The position numbers and the translations under genes were made by a program. Source: Ceratorhiza oryzae-sativae (lineage: Eukaryota > Basidiomycota > Agaricomycetes > Cantharellales > Ceratobasidiaceae). From it: a stretch of 64,000 bases of DNA. Numbering within the stretch: the first letter of the stretch is position 1; each line of letters begins with the position of its first letter. The notes below the pieces were generated by a model, which was not told the DNA's origin, made no database searches, and was given only the letters and a program-made list of their open reading frames with translations. The stretch spans positions 1,426,001 through 1,490,000 of the forward strand of contig JARWMV010000239.1 of NCBI GenBank assembly GCA_030998015.1, read 5' to 3'. This document shows, one piece after another, positions 23,495-33,856 of the stretch.

Positions 23495-24160
23495 ATGGCT
23501 AAACACTCGACCCGTACTTTGCGCTCTGCCGTATTCTCCGCGCTAGATGTTCTCAAGCTGTCACTGCCTGGGCGCTCGGAGCTCCAAAATGCTGCGAAGA
23601 GTTTGTTAGATGACGTTAAAGTATGCTGAAGCTTTCGTATGGCCGCACCCGCCATACAGTGCGAATGTGTATACAAGCGGGAAGCAGAACGGTAAACAAT
23701 GTGCATTGGTTTCACAACGAATCGATCGACTGATACGCCTCGCCGATCAGTTTTGGGGGTTGAACACTCGAATATTTCGGAAATGCCAAGGAAAGTGACG
23801 GGTTCAAACTGGATCAGGAGTTTTGAATTCGGCTTACGCCGGTTTTGTGTACATATAGACGCTTGCGTGAAATCAAGGAAAGGTTTGAAGAAGGCGAAAG
23901 GGTCGAACTCGGTTGGCATATCGGATGCTGAACGAAAAGAGTACCTGCTGAGTGAGCTCAGTGCGCTTGTTGAAGACACACAGCTATGGGTGAGCATAGG
24001 TTGTGTTAGTAGTTTTGATTGGCAACTGAATATAGCTCCAGTTGACCCAAAACTATATCCAAACGAGGGAAAACGCTCTAGACAATGTGTGCTATTTTGG
24101 CTAAAACATTTACTCGTGGAGTACAACAGCGATTATGTACTTTCGCACTATTCAACGCCA
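23495..24160 (+). pseudogene. Unrecognised helical protein fragment, possibly decayed
   Basis: From the ATG at 23495 an open stretch encodes a helix-like sequence (TLRSAVFSALDVLKLSLPGR, then SELQNAAKSLLDDVK). It meets a GTATGC donor at about 23622. A second open stretch at about 23760-23995 encodes LRRFCVHIDACVKSRKGLKK and ERKEYLLSELSALVEDTQ. The two could be exons of one gene, but the pieces between them do not join in frame with good sites. The character is faintly like the N-terminal helical segments of large fungal NACHT/het-type proteins. No nucleotide-binding motif follows, so I do not assign a family. A minus-strand open frame of 213 codons overlaps it and looks less protein-like. Confidence 0.25.
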
Positions 24161-27007
24161 CGAAATTGTAGAGCTCATTCCTATGTTAGTTAATTGCTCA
24201 GGAAAGCATCGCAACGTTTGTTTGACCCCGAGCTTTGGAAGAGTCATCATTGATGTGTGTCGTGGGCGACTTGGAAGCCTACCAATCGTCTACAAAATCT
24301 ACCATACATCGGGGACGGTAGCGAGGCTGACAAGGTGCTCATCGTTGCCTTTTATCCGTGGGGCTAACCGACAGCATGAACACAAGTCGCTGAACGCGAG
24401 CTGAGGTACCCGGATGGCTTCATGTGCGTATCTTCTTAGAGGATGTTTATCATGGCATTTCTGGTTCACAGATTGGATCTTCAGCCACATTCTTGTAGCT
24501 GACATTGTCGGTATCACAATGGGGTATAATGGGATAAATGGGATCGTCCTGGAAGCAGGCGAGTTGCGGTTCGAGTCGTGGAGAGCCGACACAATCGCCA
24601 ATCTGACAAATTTACTAGGCAGACTCACAATGCAACAGTTTCTGTCCTACGTAAACAACGGGCCGACTGTGACTGGGTTTGTAAGTAGTGGTAGTTGAAT
24701 TCGTTTGTGTATGAACTCAGCTGTTTTCGTGAAATCAATAGATTTGGGGACTACAGGTCAGTTGGGATCTGGGATGTAATAATTGCTCTAGCGAATGAGA
24801 TGATAATTTGCAAGGAAGGGGCGGGCATGATAGGTTTTGGAGTTCACCGTTTGAAATTATCTAAGCATCTTGGACGAGACAAGGCGAAGATATGACCAGT
24901 AAACGTGACCAAACAACTGAAGCTGGTGGCACGTAGCACAACTATGTTACAGTTGAGCCCAATAGACAACCAACTGTCCATTTCACCACCGAAACCGAGG
25001 CTACTGATGACACTTCTAGGATAGGTTATTCCATAGGCGGAGCCCTCGTACGAGCTCTGATAGTACCAACTAATTTCCTCATCGTATTAGCAACTGACCA
25101 TCGTACAATCAAGTCTTGTGGTGCGTCCCGCTGTGCAGTTGATATCTCAGATGGCAGCTGTGAACTGTTGCAAAAAATTAAAGCTACTCAATTATATTGA
25201 CTTGATCGGTGGTTTGGAGTGGATACAGTTCACAAAAGCAGAGGTCACGCGCCTTGCTGCTAAATATAATATGATACCAATCACTGACATATTGAAGCAA
25301 TGGGCTTAATACAAATTAGCTCCGTTCACGATCTCTGTAGGGGACATTCGATTTTATACTGGCGCGTCCCATGGGTCTCAGTGGTGTGCAATGAGCAGAG
25401 AGCCCTGCGCTCCCACAAAGGTGGCTATATGAGAACCAGAATATAACATGACAGAGACATGTACTACTGCCTTGAAAATAGGTACACAGTCGCAAAGTAC
25501 GTCTGCTGGGCGACGGGTGGTGCAGGTGAGTGTTTGATTGGCACAATTACGGTTCTGATCCGTATATACCAACTGCAATGACCAGTTGCACGTTTGAACA
25601 TGATTATCCTATCTCTTACATCTATGCGGACTGTGCGTCGTCATATGACGAACGTGCGATCATCGAAAGGCTCGCCTCAATTCGGACGATAGGAGAACAT
25701 GCATTTGATTATTGTATGCGATACTTACGATTCCGATGATATAGTGGCCAAACATTTTAGGTGCTAGGCTATCGTTGGCAATGTGAAGTGACCATTAGAT
25801 GGTCTATCGAAAAATTCCCCACGCCGGTATACTTGCCTCGCGAACCTTCATCTCGTGACAACCCTCAACATTTCTGGGGGGGTTGTCAGCACCAGCAGCG
25901 ATCCCAACGCTGATGTAACGGGTGTTGAACAGCTTGGAATAGAAGCGGAATATAAAATGTCAGTACTTTTGTGTTTTTGGAGCATGTGTTTCAGGAGCGC
26001 TTGTACTGACACGAGTCTTGATAGACTCTATTTTATGTATCCAGTCACGGAGGCATGGATGTACAAATACGAGGTGATGGTGAATTCAGGCTTAACCTCA
26101 AAGCCAGGTGGATACCCAGGGACGTACGTTGAAGAGGTGTAAACAGATTGAAGGTGAGCAGAATAAACCGGGTTCAAAAAAAAGGGGGGGGGATTGTAGA
26201 TGCGTAGCAAGCTATCAAGTGGATTTTCATCTTTTGTTATGATTGATTTCTGTCCGTATAGCTTGTGATGTGTTTTGAACTGCGTGTATGCGGAAGTAAA
26301 CACAAAACACCCACAGCAACGAGGGCTAACGGGCGACATATATCGTCGGCAACAAGCCAAGGTTCTAGGATCGGTAAAGGTGTCGGGGTCGTCACGAACA
26401 ACTGAGTGGCGTAGGGGCCGGATTTAGAATATCTCATGGCGCAATCATCTTTCGTACAATAAGTGGCGCTTCTTGTGCAACCGCCGGGAGTTGTGAGTTG
26501 GCCACATTCCGCCAGCTGTCCAGCCGGCCGATCAACCAATGTATCACCCCCCGCATTTGGCTGGGAAATTCGATATCAATTACCTATATAGGAGTGCCCT
26601 TTCAGTTTTCATGTATAACCTGTCCTCGTAGTGGATAGAAAGAACACGTTCAATAAATATCTATAGAACTACGCATGTACCGGATAGAATGTACTGAGGG
26701 ATGAGGGTGTTAAACAGCCTGGACGAGGCAAGGGATAAAAAAAAATAAGGGAAAGCAAAGAGTGAAACTTGTGTCAAACAAGTACGAGAAGAGACAGACA
26801 ACCAATGCCCAACCAGACCAGACCAACTGAAACTGAGACGTCGTTGCTAACATCACATCATCCTGCGCGAGATGCAAAATGTGCTCGATTCGGTCACGAG
26901 TACATGACGCATATCTGCGCGACTCAGAACTCTACTATTGATCTACTCAAGGGTTTACACTCTCTGAGCCTATATATACCAGTGGGTCAGTTGCGTCGAG
27001 ACCCAAA
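24161..27007. other. Gene-poor region with scattered open stretches
   Basis: Several short open stretches on the plus strand look somewhat protein-like: 24414-24698 (DIVGITMGYNGINGIVLEAG), about 24955-25197 (PTVHFTTETEATDDTSRIGY), 25118-25309 and 25855-26142. They do not connect into one model that I can defend and none shows a domain I know. The stretch is visibly richer in A and T than the gene clusters on either side. It could hold a fast-evolving multi-exon gene, a relic, or old mobile DNA. No terminal repeats, transposase or reverse transcriptase motifs were seen. A-G homopolymers lie at about 26177-26192. Confidence 0.35.
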
Positions 27008-28197
27008 TCACATGCGACCAGCACTTACCATCCCGCTATAACCCATCTCTGCACCCTGCTCAGAAAGCTTCCTTTGTCTGAACGCCTTTCGGTACTTGGT
27101 CCGCTCATACGTCACAAGCCCAACGACTATGAGCGCAATCACACTGATGCCAGCGAACACTCCCAACCCAATTGGCAGAACCTCAAGCTTCTTGCCAGGA
27201 AGAGTGAAGGGTGTGGCCGACGCCGAGGCTTCGGCTGCTGCGGCGGACACGGATGTCGTCGCCGAGGTTGCGGCAGCAGTGGCGGTGGTAGAGACAGATG
27301 CACCAGCCGGGGTGGTGCTTGCGGGAGGAGTAGACGATGCAGACTTGGTTGCTGTGCCCTGAATATGGAGATATATTAGTTTTCAAACACAGGGCAGAAT
27401 TGGATAATGACGTACGATCTCCTTGGCTGGCCCGCCGGCTGGTGCCGCGGAGGATGTCACAGAAGCACTAGCTGCAGAGCTAGTGGAGGAAGATGGGGCA
27501 GCAGAGGTGACCGAAGACGAAGCGGCAGAGGTGACTACTGAGGATGCCGACGAGCTGGTCGAAGAGGCTGCAGAGCTGGAAGTCACCTGGGGCGATGACG
27601 AGGCAGACGTCGTAGCTGCAACACTCGAAGAGCTGGAGCTAGAGCTAGAGCTGGACGAGGACGCAGCAGACGTGGAGGTCGCAGCCGCAGCAGAGGTCGT
27701 AACCGCCGAAGTGCCTGTGCGAATTCTGGTTACCACAGCCAAGCTCGGCATTGTTATCGACGGAACACTCACCCGTCGTGGTTGCGGTGACGACAAGGGT
27801 GCTAATGCTCGTCGACTGGGGCTGGATCGTCGAGGTGCTCACGCCGGTGGATGTACCAGCGAGAATGGTGCTCGACGATTTGACGACTTGGGTCGTGCAG
27901 TTGCGCTCCTCCTTAACCATGTTTTGGCCATTAACAACAATAGGAGTAAGTTTGATCGTGCAGGTCTCGATAACGGTGCCTGCAAACCTGGAGACAGGTC
28001 AGCCATCGTCGATCGAAACAATCGTTTTGGACTTACGTCTCGGCCGTGCGGGTGGTGTTCACAGTAGTCGGTCCAGTAAACGGCTCGTTCTGGCGGGCAG
28101 CCAACTGACGCTGCAGTCGCGCAGCACGGTCCTCCCGGGCACCGGCCACGGCAAAGAAAAACGCAAAAATCACAACGAAGAAAGTAAATGCACGCAT
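27008..28197 (-). CDS. Ser/Thr-rich secreted or single-pass surface protein (Mid2/Wsc-like layout)
   Basis: Four exons. The N-terminus is a clear signal peptide (MRAFTFFVVIFAFFFAVAGA). A small domain with Cys follows (TFAGTVIETCTIKL, EERNCTTQVV). Then come about 200 residues dominated by Ser, Thr and Ala, including an unbroken run of 13 Ser near 27630-27668; these would be heavily O-mannosylated. A transmembrane helix (LEVLPIGLGVFAGISVIALI through GLV) and a basic cytosolic tail (YERTKYRKAFRQRK) end the protein. The plan matches cell-wall stress sensors of the Mid2/Wsc type, but no WSC Cys domain is present, so the role is inferred from layout only. The final splice may continue past 27008: GTAAGT follows GYSGMV, so the last few residues are uncertain. 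Confidence 0.72.
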
Positions 28198-28425
28198 AAC
28201 GGAAAACCTGCTCCAGCGAACGAAAGACGGAGGGAGACCTGCTCCGAGAAAGAGAGGGCGGAGGAAAGACAGACGAGGTGGAGTGGAAACAAGAAGACTA
28301 AGTTCGGTCGCTAGGCCTCTTTGTTTGGCTGTGCTTGACGCCTGATTTGATTTCAAGGTCGACTCCCGCAGCAACACGGCGAGTTCTATACACCATGTCT
28401 CTTTCATCTGCGCCTTTGTTATCTG
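28198..28425. other. Short spacer between two minus-strand genes
   Basis: It contains the promoter of the Ser/Thr-rich gene and the 3' end of the ATPase gene in 228 bases. Nothing else was recognised. Confidence 0.4.
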
Positions 28426-31400
28426 CTACTTGGCAACACATGCTCGACGTAAACTATTCGTCCGCCTCGGGTCGGCATCCATCCGCCCCCCAACCATCCC
28501 TCCCTCGACAGCTCGGTACTCGAGTCCGCCCTTGGTCCGTCGTCTCGTGCCTAGCGACAGCAATTCAAGTGCTGCGGCAATTGGATTCCATCGCTCAAAG
28601 GCGAAGCATACCGCCGCGTTGAGAATAGCCGCGATAAACAATGTCATCTTTGCGTCTGACGGAATCTCGATGATGTCTAGCAAAATTCGGATCGGTTGGG
28701 CGGGGCGAATAGAACCAGCGTGCTAAACGCTGTCAGTACCACGATGGATACCATCAGCAACACTGTTTCCTATGGGTCAGATTGTGGCATTCAATATCAG
28801 AATGGCAGTGCTCACCATTCGTCCACATTGGCTTTCGATACGGGGGCCCGATACTGAATACCGCAGCAACCAGAATATACTGATAGCTCGAAATCAAAAA
28901 CAGCGCTGTATTCTCATAGTTGAATGTCTCGAGTTTACCATCCGGGGCGCTGGGGTCTGGGGGCGTATACCTATATGCGCACATGAGTAACCGGGTTTTT
29001 GAAATTCATCGACTTATCGGCATACCAAGACTGGCTCCGGATCCAGAAAAACGCCCAAAACTGGAACGCGCTTGTGATGATAATTTGACCAATAATGCTG
29101 GAAAGCACTTTCTTTGACACGAGCGAGGCTGTTGGACGTTTGGGGTGAATGCGTGGGTACGGAAGCGTTCGGCCCACTGAGATGAAGGAGCGTAAGTGGC
29201 GCAGTTGGAGCACAAAAGAAAACGAGGCAGACGTACTCGTGACAGCAATGGGGATGATAATGAACAAATCGATATACAAGAACTGCCAGGTGAAAACGTC
29301 AGTACACAAAGGATCAATAGGGACAAAGACGAACCTGAAAATCTCCCAGGGAGCTCGCAAAAGAATACAAAAGTGTAATAGTCGTAAACTGAATTAACGA
29401 ATAAAGTGCCCTTTTGGTACTCAATTAGCTCTGGTCCTTGTACCTTTTTCGACACACTCACATGTACTTGAAGCAACTAAAACTAGTGACAAGGGCGGCC
29501 CGGCCTTCACGCACAACCTCGATCACGCATCCAATGTCCGGTGTTCGACTCGTAAACGGTGCTGCCACAGACGCCTCTGCCTCGGACAAAGAAAGACCGA
29601 CGTCGGCTGCTTTGAGAGCACCACAGTCGTTGGCTCCGTCGCCACAAAATGCGACAGTATATCCGAGCGATTGGAGGCGCGAGACGAGTTCGTGTTTTTC
29701 ATCAGGAGACATACGGGCAAAGATTTGACCTTTGACAAGCATCTGGTGCAACTGGTTAGACTGGGGACGATTGAATGTTATGGATTCCATACCCTTTGGA
29801 GTGTTTCTAGCGGCGCATGGTTGACCATCCATCTGAATACATCTCCCGAAACGGCAAGGGTATAATCCTGGTATGAGATCTCCTCTTCAACCGTGTGATG
29901 TGCGCGGGATATGTGGGGTTTCAGACTGTATTCATCCAGAGTGAGAGTAGTGTCATCTACGCTAGACCAGTATAGTTTGGACTCTGCTGTTTGCGCGTTT
30001 CCTGAATTGAACCAAATAAATTAATTGTTGGGAATTCAAAGGAAGTTCTGACCTTCAACAAACACAGGGTAAAACACATGGGCAGACCGACTAATCAACC
30101 CACATTCCCGCGCAACGCTTACGGCCGTTCGTCTATGGACAAATTCATCAACCGCAGGATAGTGGAAACAGAGAACAAGAAGACCTACGGATTGTCGCCG
30201 GTAACCATCCGACATACAAGGTGCGCTTCTCGTAATGTCTGAATCGCAGGAGCAGTCCCGGCTTGAGCTTGTTCTCAAAGATGATTAGGCCCAGGAAACG
30301 GAGGTTGGACTCGGCTTGTTCCCTGTAATAATTGTCAATCAAAATGATAAAATAGAGTGTGGGGTGTACCTGCCGTTTCATTTTCTGTGCCTTGAGCCAT
30401 GACAAATTCTCGATGCTCTTTCCTGCAAGCGCAATCACGCGGTATCCGTGCTTGGTGTAGTACGATAACATGTCGTCGTAGTCACCCGGGACTATAGACG
30501 TTTATAAACCGGCCGCTATGATGTTGAAGATGAGGACGACTCACAAGAGTCAGGATCACAGATATCGCCCATTACTTCTGGCGCGCCCTTCACGTAAATC
30601 TCCATGCTTGTGCTTTTGAGTCGCTTGACCACAACACTCATTCGGCGAAGAGAAGACACGAATTCGAACGTTCGAATTACACCGAGTTCCAAGAAGTGTG
30701 CGTGCTACAGTCGAATTAGCACCAACCGGCGGGGATAATGGGAGAGAATACGCACCCTAGTCCCAGCTTTCATGGCATCCTCGAGTCTAAACTTTCCAGA
30801 CCCAGGCGGCCTCACGATAGTCTGCACAAGTGTCGCGGGCCGCTCTACCTCCTCGCTCCCGCCCGCAGCAGTCCGTTTCGGCCCGACCCGCCCTTCCTCG
30901 ATCTCCCATCCGGTAAACTCGAACATTTTCACGTCCAGTGGATCGCCAATAACCTCTCCATCCACGACCTTGAGCTGATGACAGGTCGCGAGTGCATGCG
31001 CCACATTAACCCGGCTTTTACCCCTCGGTAAAGGAAGTTCGTGCACAGACTGAACGAGTTCACCATACATCCCGCCCGATCCACCCATTTGACCTTCGAC
31101 TCCGCGCACGCCCAGTACGTCCAACCCGTCCTCGGTCAGCGTGCCCGTCTTGTCGAAGCAGACGACATCGACTTTGCCTCCAACATTGACCCTGGTTGGC
31201 GCGATGCAAAAGACACCAGACTTGCGAAGACGCGCAATGGCGAATGCTGTACCGATTGAGAGTGTGGCGGGGAGTGCTGGTGGGACGACTACAGTGATCA
31301 GGTCGAGCGCACGAAGTGTGATTGTCTTCCAAGCAATCTGGGGGGAATGGTTAGCTGTTGTCTACTCCGCACATATTCTCACACTCACTCCAAGGTTCAC

Positions 31401-33772
31401 AAACTGCACCGCGCTCGCCAAAAATCCCAAGACGGCGATTCCAGCAAGCACAGCAATAAATCGCATCGAGTCACGATAAAACTTGAAGCCCATGGGTTTG
31501 GGGAACAGCATCGAGCGAACCAGGGCACCTTTTGTTGTGTTGAATCCTACCAGGAGATTTAGTTTAGCAAGCTTTGGAGCCAGAGCGATCATATTTACCT
31601 GTACGAGCAACGACACCCAACGCTATACCATGCTCGCCCACACCTCTAACTCGTACGACCCGCGTACCAGCATACAAGAATGACTTGGCGAGCTCAGGTC
31701 CGATATCACTGTCCGCTTTTCCGGCTCCCTTTAAACATTTCGTTTCATCAAGCGAAAATCTATCATTTAAAGGGAAAGCACTTACAGCAATATATGCTCT
31801 CACACCACCCTCTCCAACAGGGATTTTGCTGACGGGTACACTCTCCCCTGTGAGCATACTCTCGTTTACAATCGCATCTCCTGACAGTAGTAGGATATCG
31901 GCTGGCACGGTCGACAGTGAAGGTGACATGAGTGAAACCGTGTCTCCTGGGACGAGTTGAGTCGAAGAAATTGTTTGCCCTATGCAACAATATTGACGTT
32001 AGTTCTCTGAGTGAGAATAGATATCCCTGGAACGCACATTCTCCATCGACCAAAACGCCAACGGGGCATTCAAACCGGCTCATCTCTCTCATCCTCCGAA
32101 TAGTCTTTTTCGTCTCGATCAACGTTGTGCCAACGCTCAAAGCCGAAATGAGTGCAATGCAGAACGCATAATAGTAATAATCGTCGATTGACCAAAGGAC
32201 GATCGAAGCCACCTGAAAAACGTAAAACGGATGTAGTACCTGTGATATTTCATTAGTCTAGGCAAAGAGGAATTGGGGAAAGAGGGCTCGCCTCGTCAAC
32301 AAGCAACGCCACGGTCCCTTTGGCCTCAATTTCCACTTCATTTGTTCCAAACGCTGTACCCCTCTGCGTGCGTGTACCGAGATCCAACCCTGCGTTTAGG
32401 CTAGGCACATTCGCCCACCCACGGTCCCGCCAATTGCGTAACATCGTAAACTGTCGAGTCCGGGGATCAAGGACGAATCGAGTGTAACGGTAGTCGATAA
32501 ACGAGAGTGTGCCAAGTGGTTCAGAAGGAATAGGCTTGAGCCCGCTGGTGGAACCGTTTGGAGGAACTAGTGTGCTACTCGTGTTGCTGTTGCCCAAAGG
32601 ATGCCCATTCCCATTTCCGAGTGTACCACCGTTGATCGACGGAGCAGCCGACTTTAGACTCGGGTCCCTCGATGCAATGGTTGTCAACGTGGTTTGAGCG
32701 TCCGGGAGAGGTGTAGCGGTGCCGGGAGTTTGGTTCATCGAGGAAGGAATGGGATTAAATATCGTTTCGAGCGGATAGGGGTATTCGATTGTTTGGATGG
32801 GTTCAATGAGAAAGTCGCTATGTTCTGTCTGGGATAGAAATGGGCAAAATGACATCATTTCTCACACGGCTGAATGACATACCTCGACGACGACAAACGT
32901 AGCGTCCATGAATCGGACCTCTTTTGCGACAACGCGCAGCCACATCTTGGGTATCCATCTTCCCACTAGTGCCAATATTCCCAACGTCAATACGGCGGCG
33001 ACGTGCCACAGTACGTTTCTCCATCCGACAGGGGCGTAGCCCGTGAGTCGTAGACGAGCGTCTTCGTCTGCAACATATATGTTTTGCTTGGATTCTGGGA
33101 GCTTCGCATGGTCATCGTAGAGCGAGGGAGGGGGTGAAATGTCGATTCGGGCGTCGCCAAAGAAGGGGTCTCCGCCGCCTGTGAGGATAGGCAATGAGGC
33201 GGTAGGAGAAGGAGGCGGTGAAGCCGAGGGTTCAGAGCCAAACGCATCGTCCCATCCTGCGATGGACGTGTCCGATATGGCGTTGGATGCGGATGACATT
33301 CGTCGGCTGAGAGTCGGACGAGATGCCTGAGACGGAGACCGTGCGCGGAAGAGACCTGTCCAGGATGAGAACATGCCGCTTTGCCGTGTTAGTTTTGGGC
33401 TAGACGGTGGCTCTTCTTCGCCGTCGCTGGATAGGAGCGCAGCCTCGTCGTCGGGCGATTGGACTCGGCTGTCTATGCTCTGCCTACGTCGGCTCTCCAT
33501 GCTTTGTCGGCGACGGCTTTCCATGCTCTGACGTCGACGCGAGCCAAGATGGCGTTCGTGGTGAAAGCTTGATACGCTGCTTGGGAACAACGCAGCCTGT
33601 GGACCATCGAATACGGCGCCGTCGACAGAGACCTGAGAGTCTCGTCGACGGCGCCCACGGGTTTCGATGGCCGCGACCTCTGCGATATCCTGGGTGGTGT
33701 TAGCCTCGGGAACAGATGGGGATGGCAAGGGCAGACCTTGGCAGAGGCGCCCTCGGTGTAATCGTGCTCCAT
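28426..33772 (-). CDS. P5B-type transport ATPase (Ypk9/ATP13A2-like)
   Basis: This is a large multi-pass ATPase of vacuole or endolysosome membranes. A disordered N-terminus holds three tandem [12 protein letters not shown] repeats near 33480-33535. It is followed by the first hydrophobic segment ([20 protein letters not shown]). The actuator domain has [16 protein letters not shown]4 has [22 protein letters not shown] is the P5B form, whereas P5A has PPELP. The phosphorylation site is [17 protein letters not shown] at about 31150. The hinge has [12 protein letters not shown] and [21 protein letters not shown]5B pumps of animals export polyamines from lysosomes. At about 30256-30261 the frame breaks: KLKPG and [13 protein letters not shown] lie in different frames, consistent with one missing G in a run of G on the coding strand. 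The start ATG at 33772 opens a 12-codon exon, [12 protein letters not shown], before a 47-base intron. Confidence 0.9.
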
Positions 33773-33856
33773 GGTGGTGGTGGACTAGTCCAGGGAGAGA
33801 GAGATCACCTGATCGAGCCAGCCCGCCTGTCAGACTCCACTCTCCCGACCACGACC
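33773..33856. promoter_or_regulatory. 84-base divergent spacer, P5B ATPase and DOCK GEF
   Basis: The two start codons face apart with 84 bases between them. Both leaders and both core promoters must fit here or overlap the opposite coding region. The spacer is GC-rich without an evident TATA box. Confidence 0.6.

Noticed and set aside
23485..24126. Minus-strand frame of 213 codons
   Set aside because: It is Ser/Phe-rich without helical pattern or domain. The plus-strand pieces in the same place look more like protein.
24565..24585. GGTTCGAGTC, like a tRNA T-loop
   Set aside because: No matching D-arm, anticodon arm or acceptor stem could be folded around it.
27423..28067. Plus-strand frame of 214 codons
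   Set aside because: It is the antisense of the Ser/Thr-rich surface protein: Ala/Glu/Asp repeats mirror the Ser codons. The minus strand has a signal peptide, a membrane helix and good introns.
33716..33856. In-frame upstream extension of the DOCK frame
   Set aside because: It would overlap the start of the divergent ATPase coding sequence and adds Gly/His/Arg-rich residues unlike the DOCK N-terminus.
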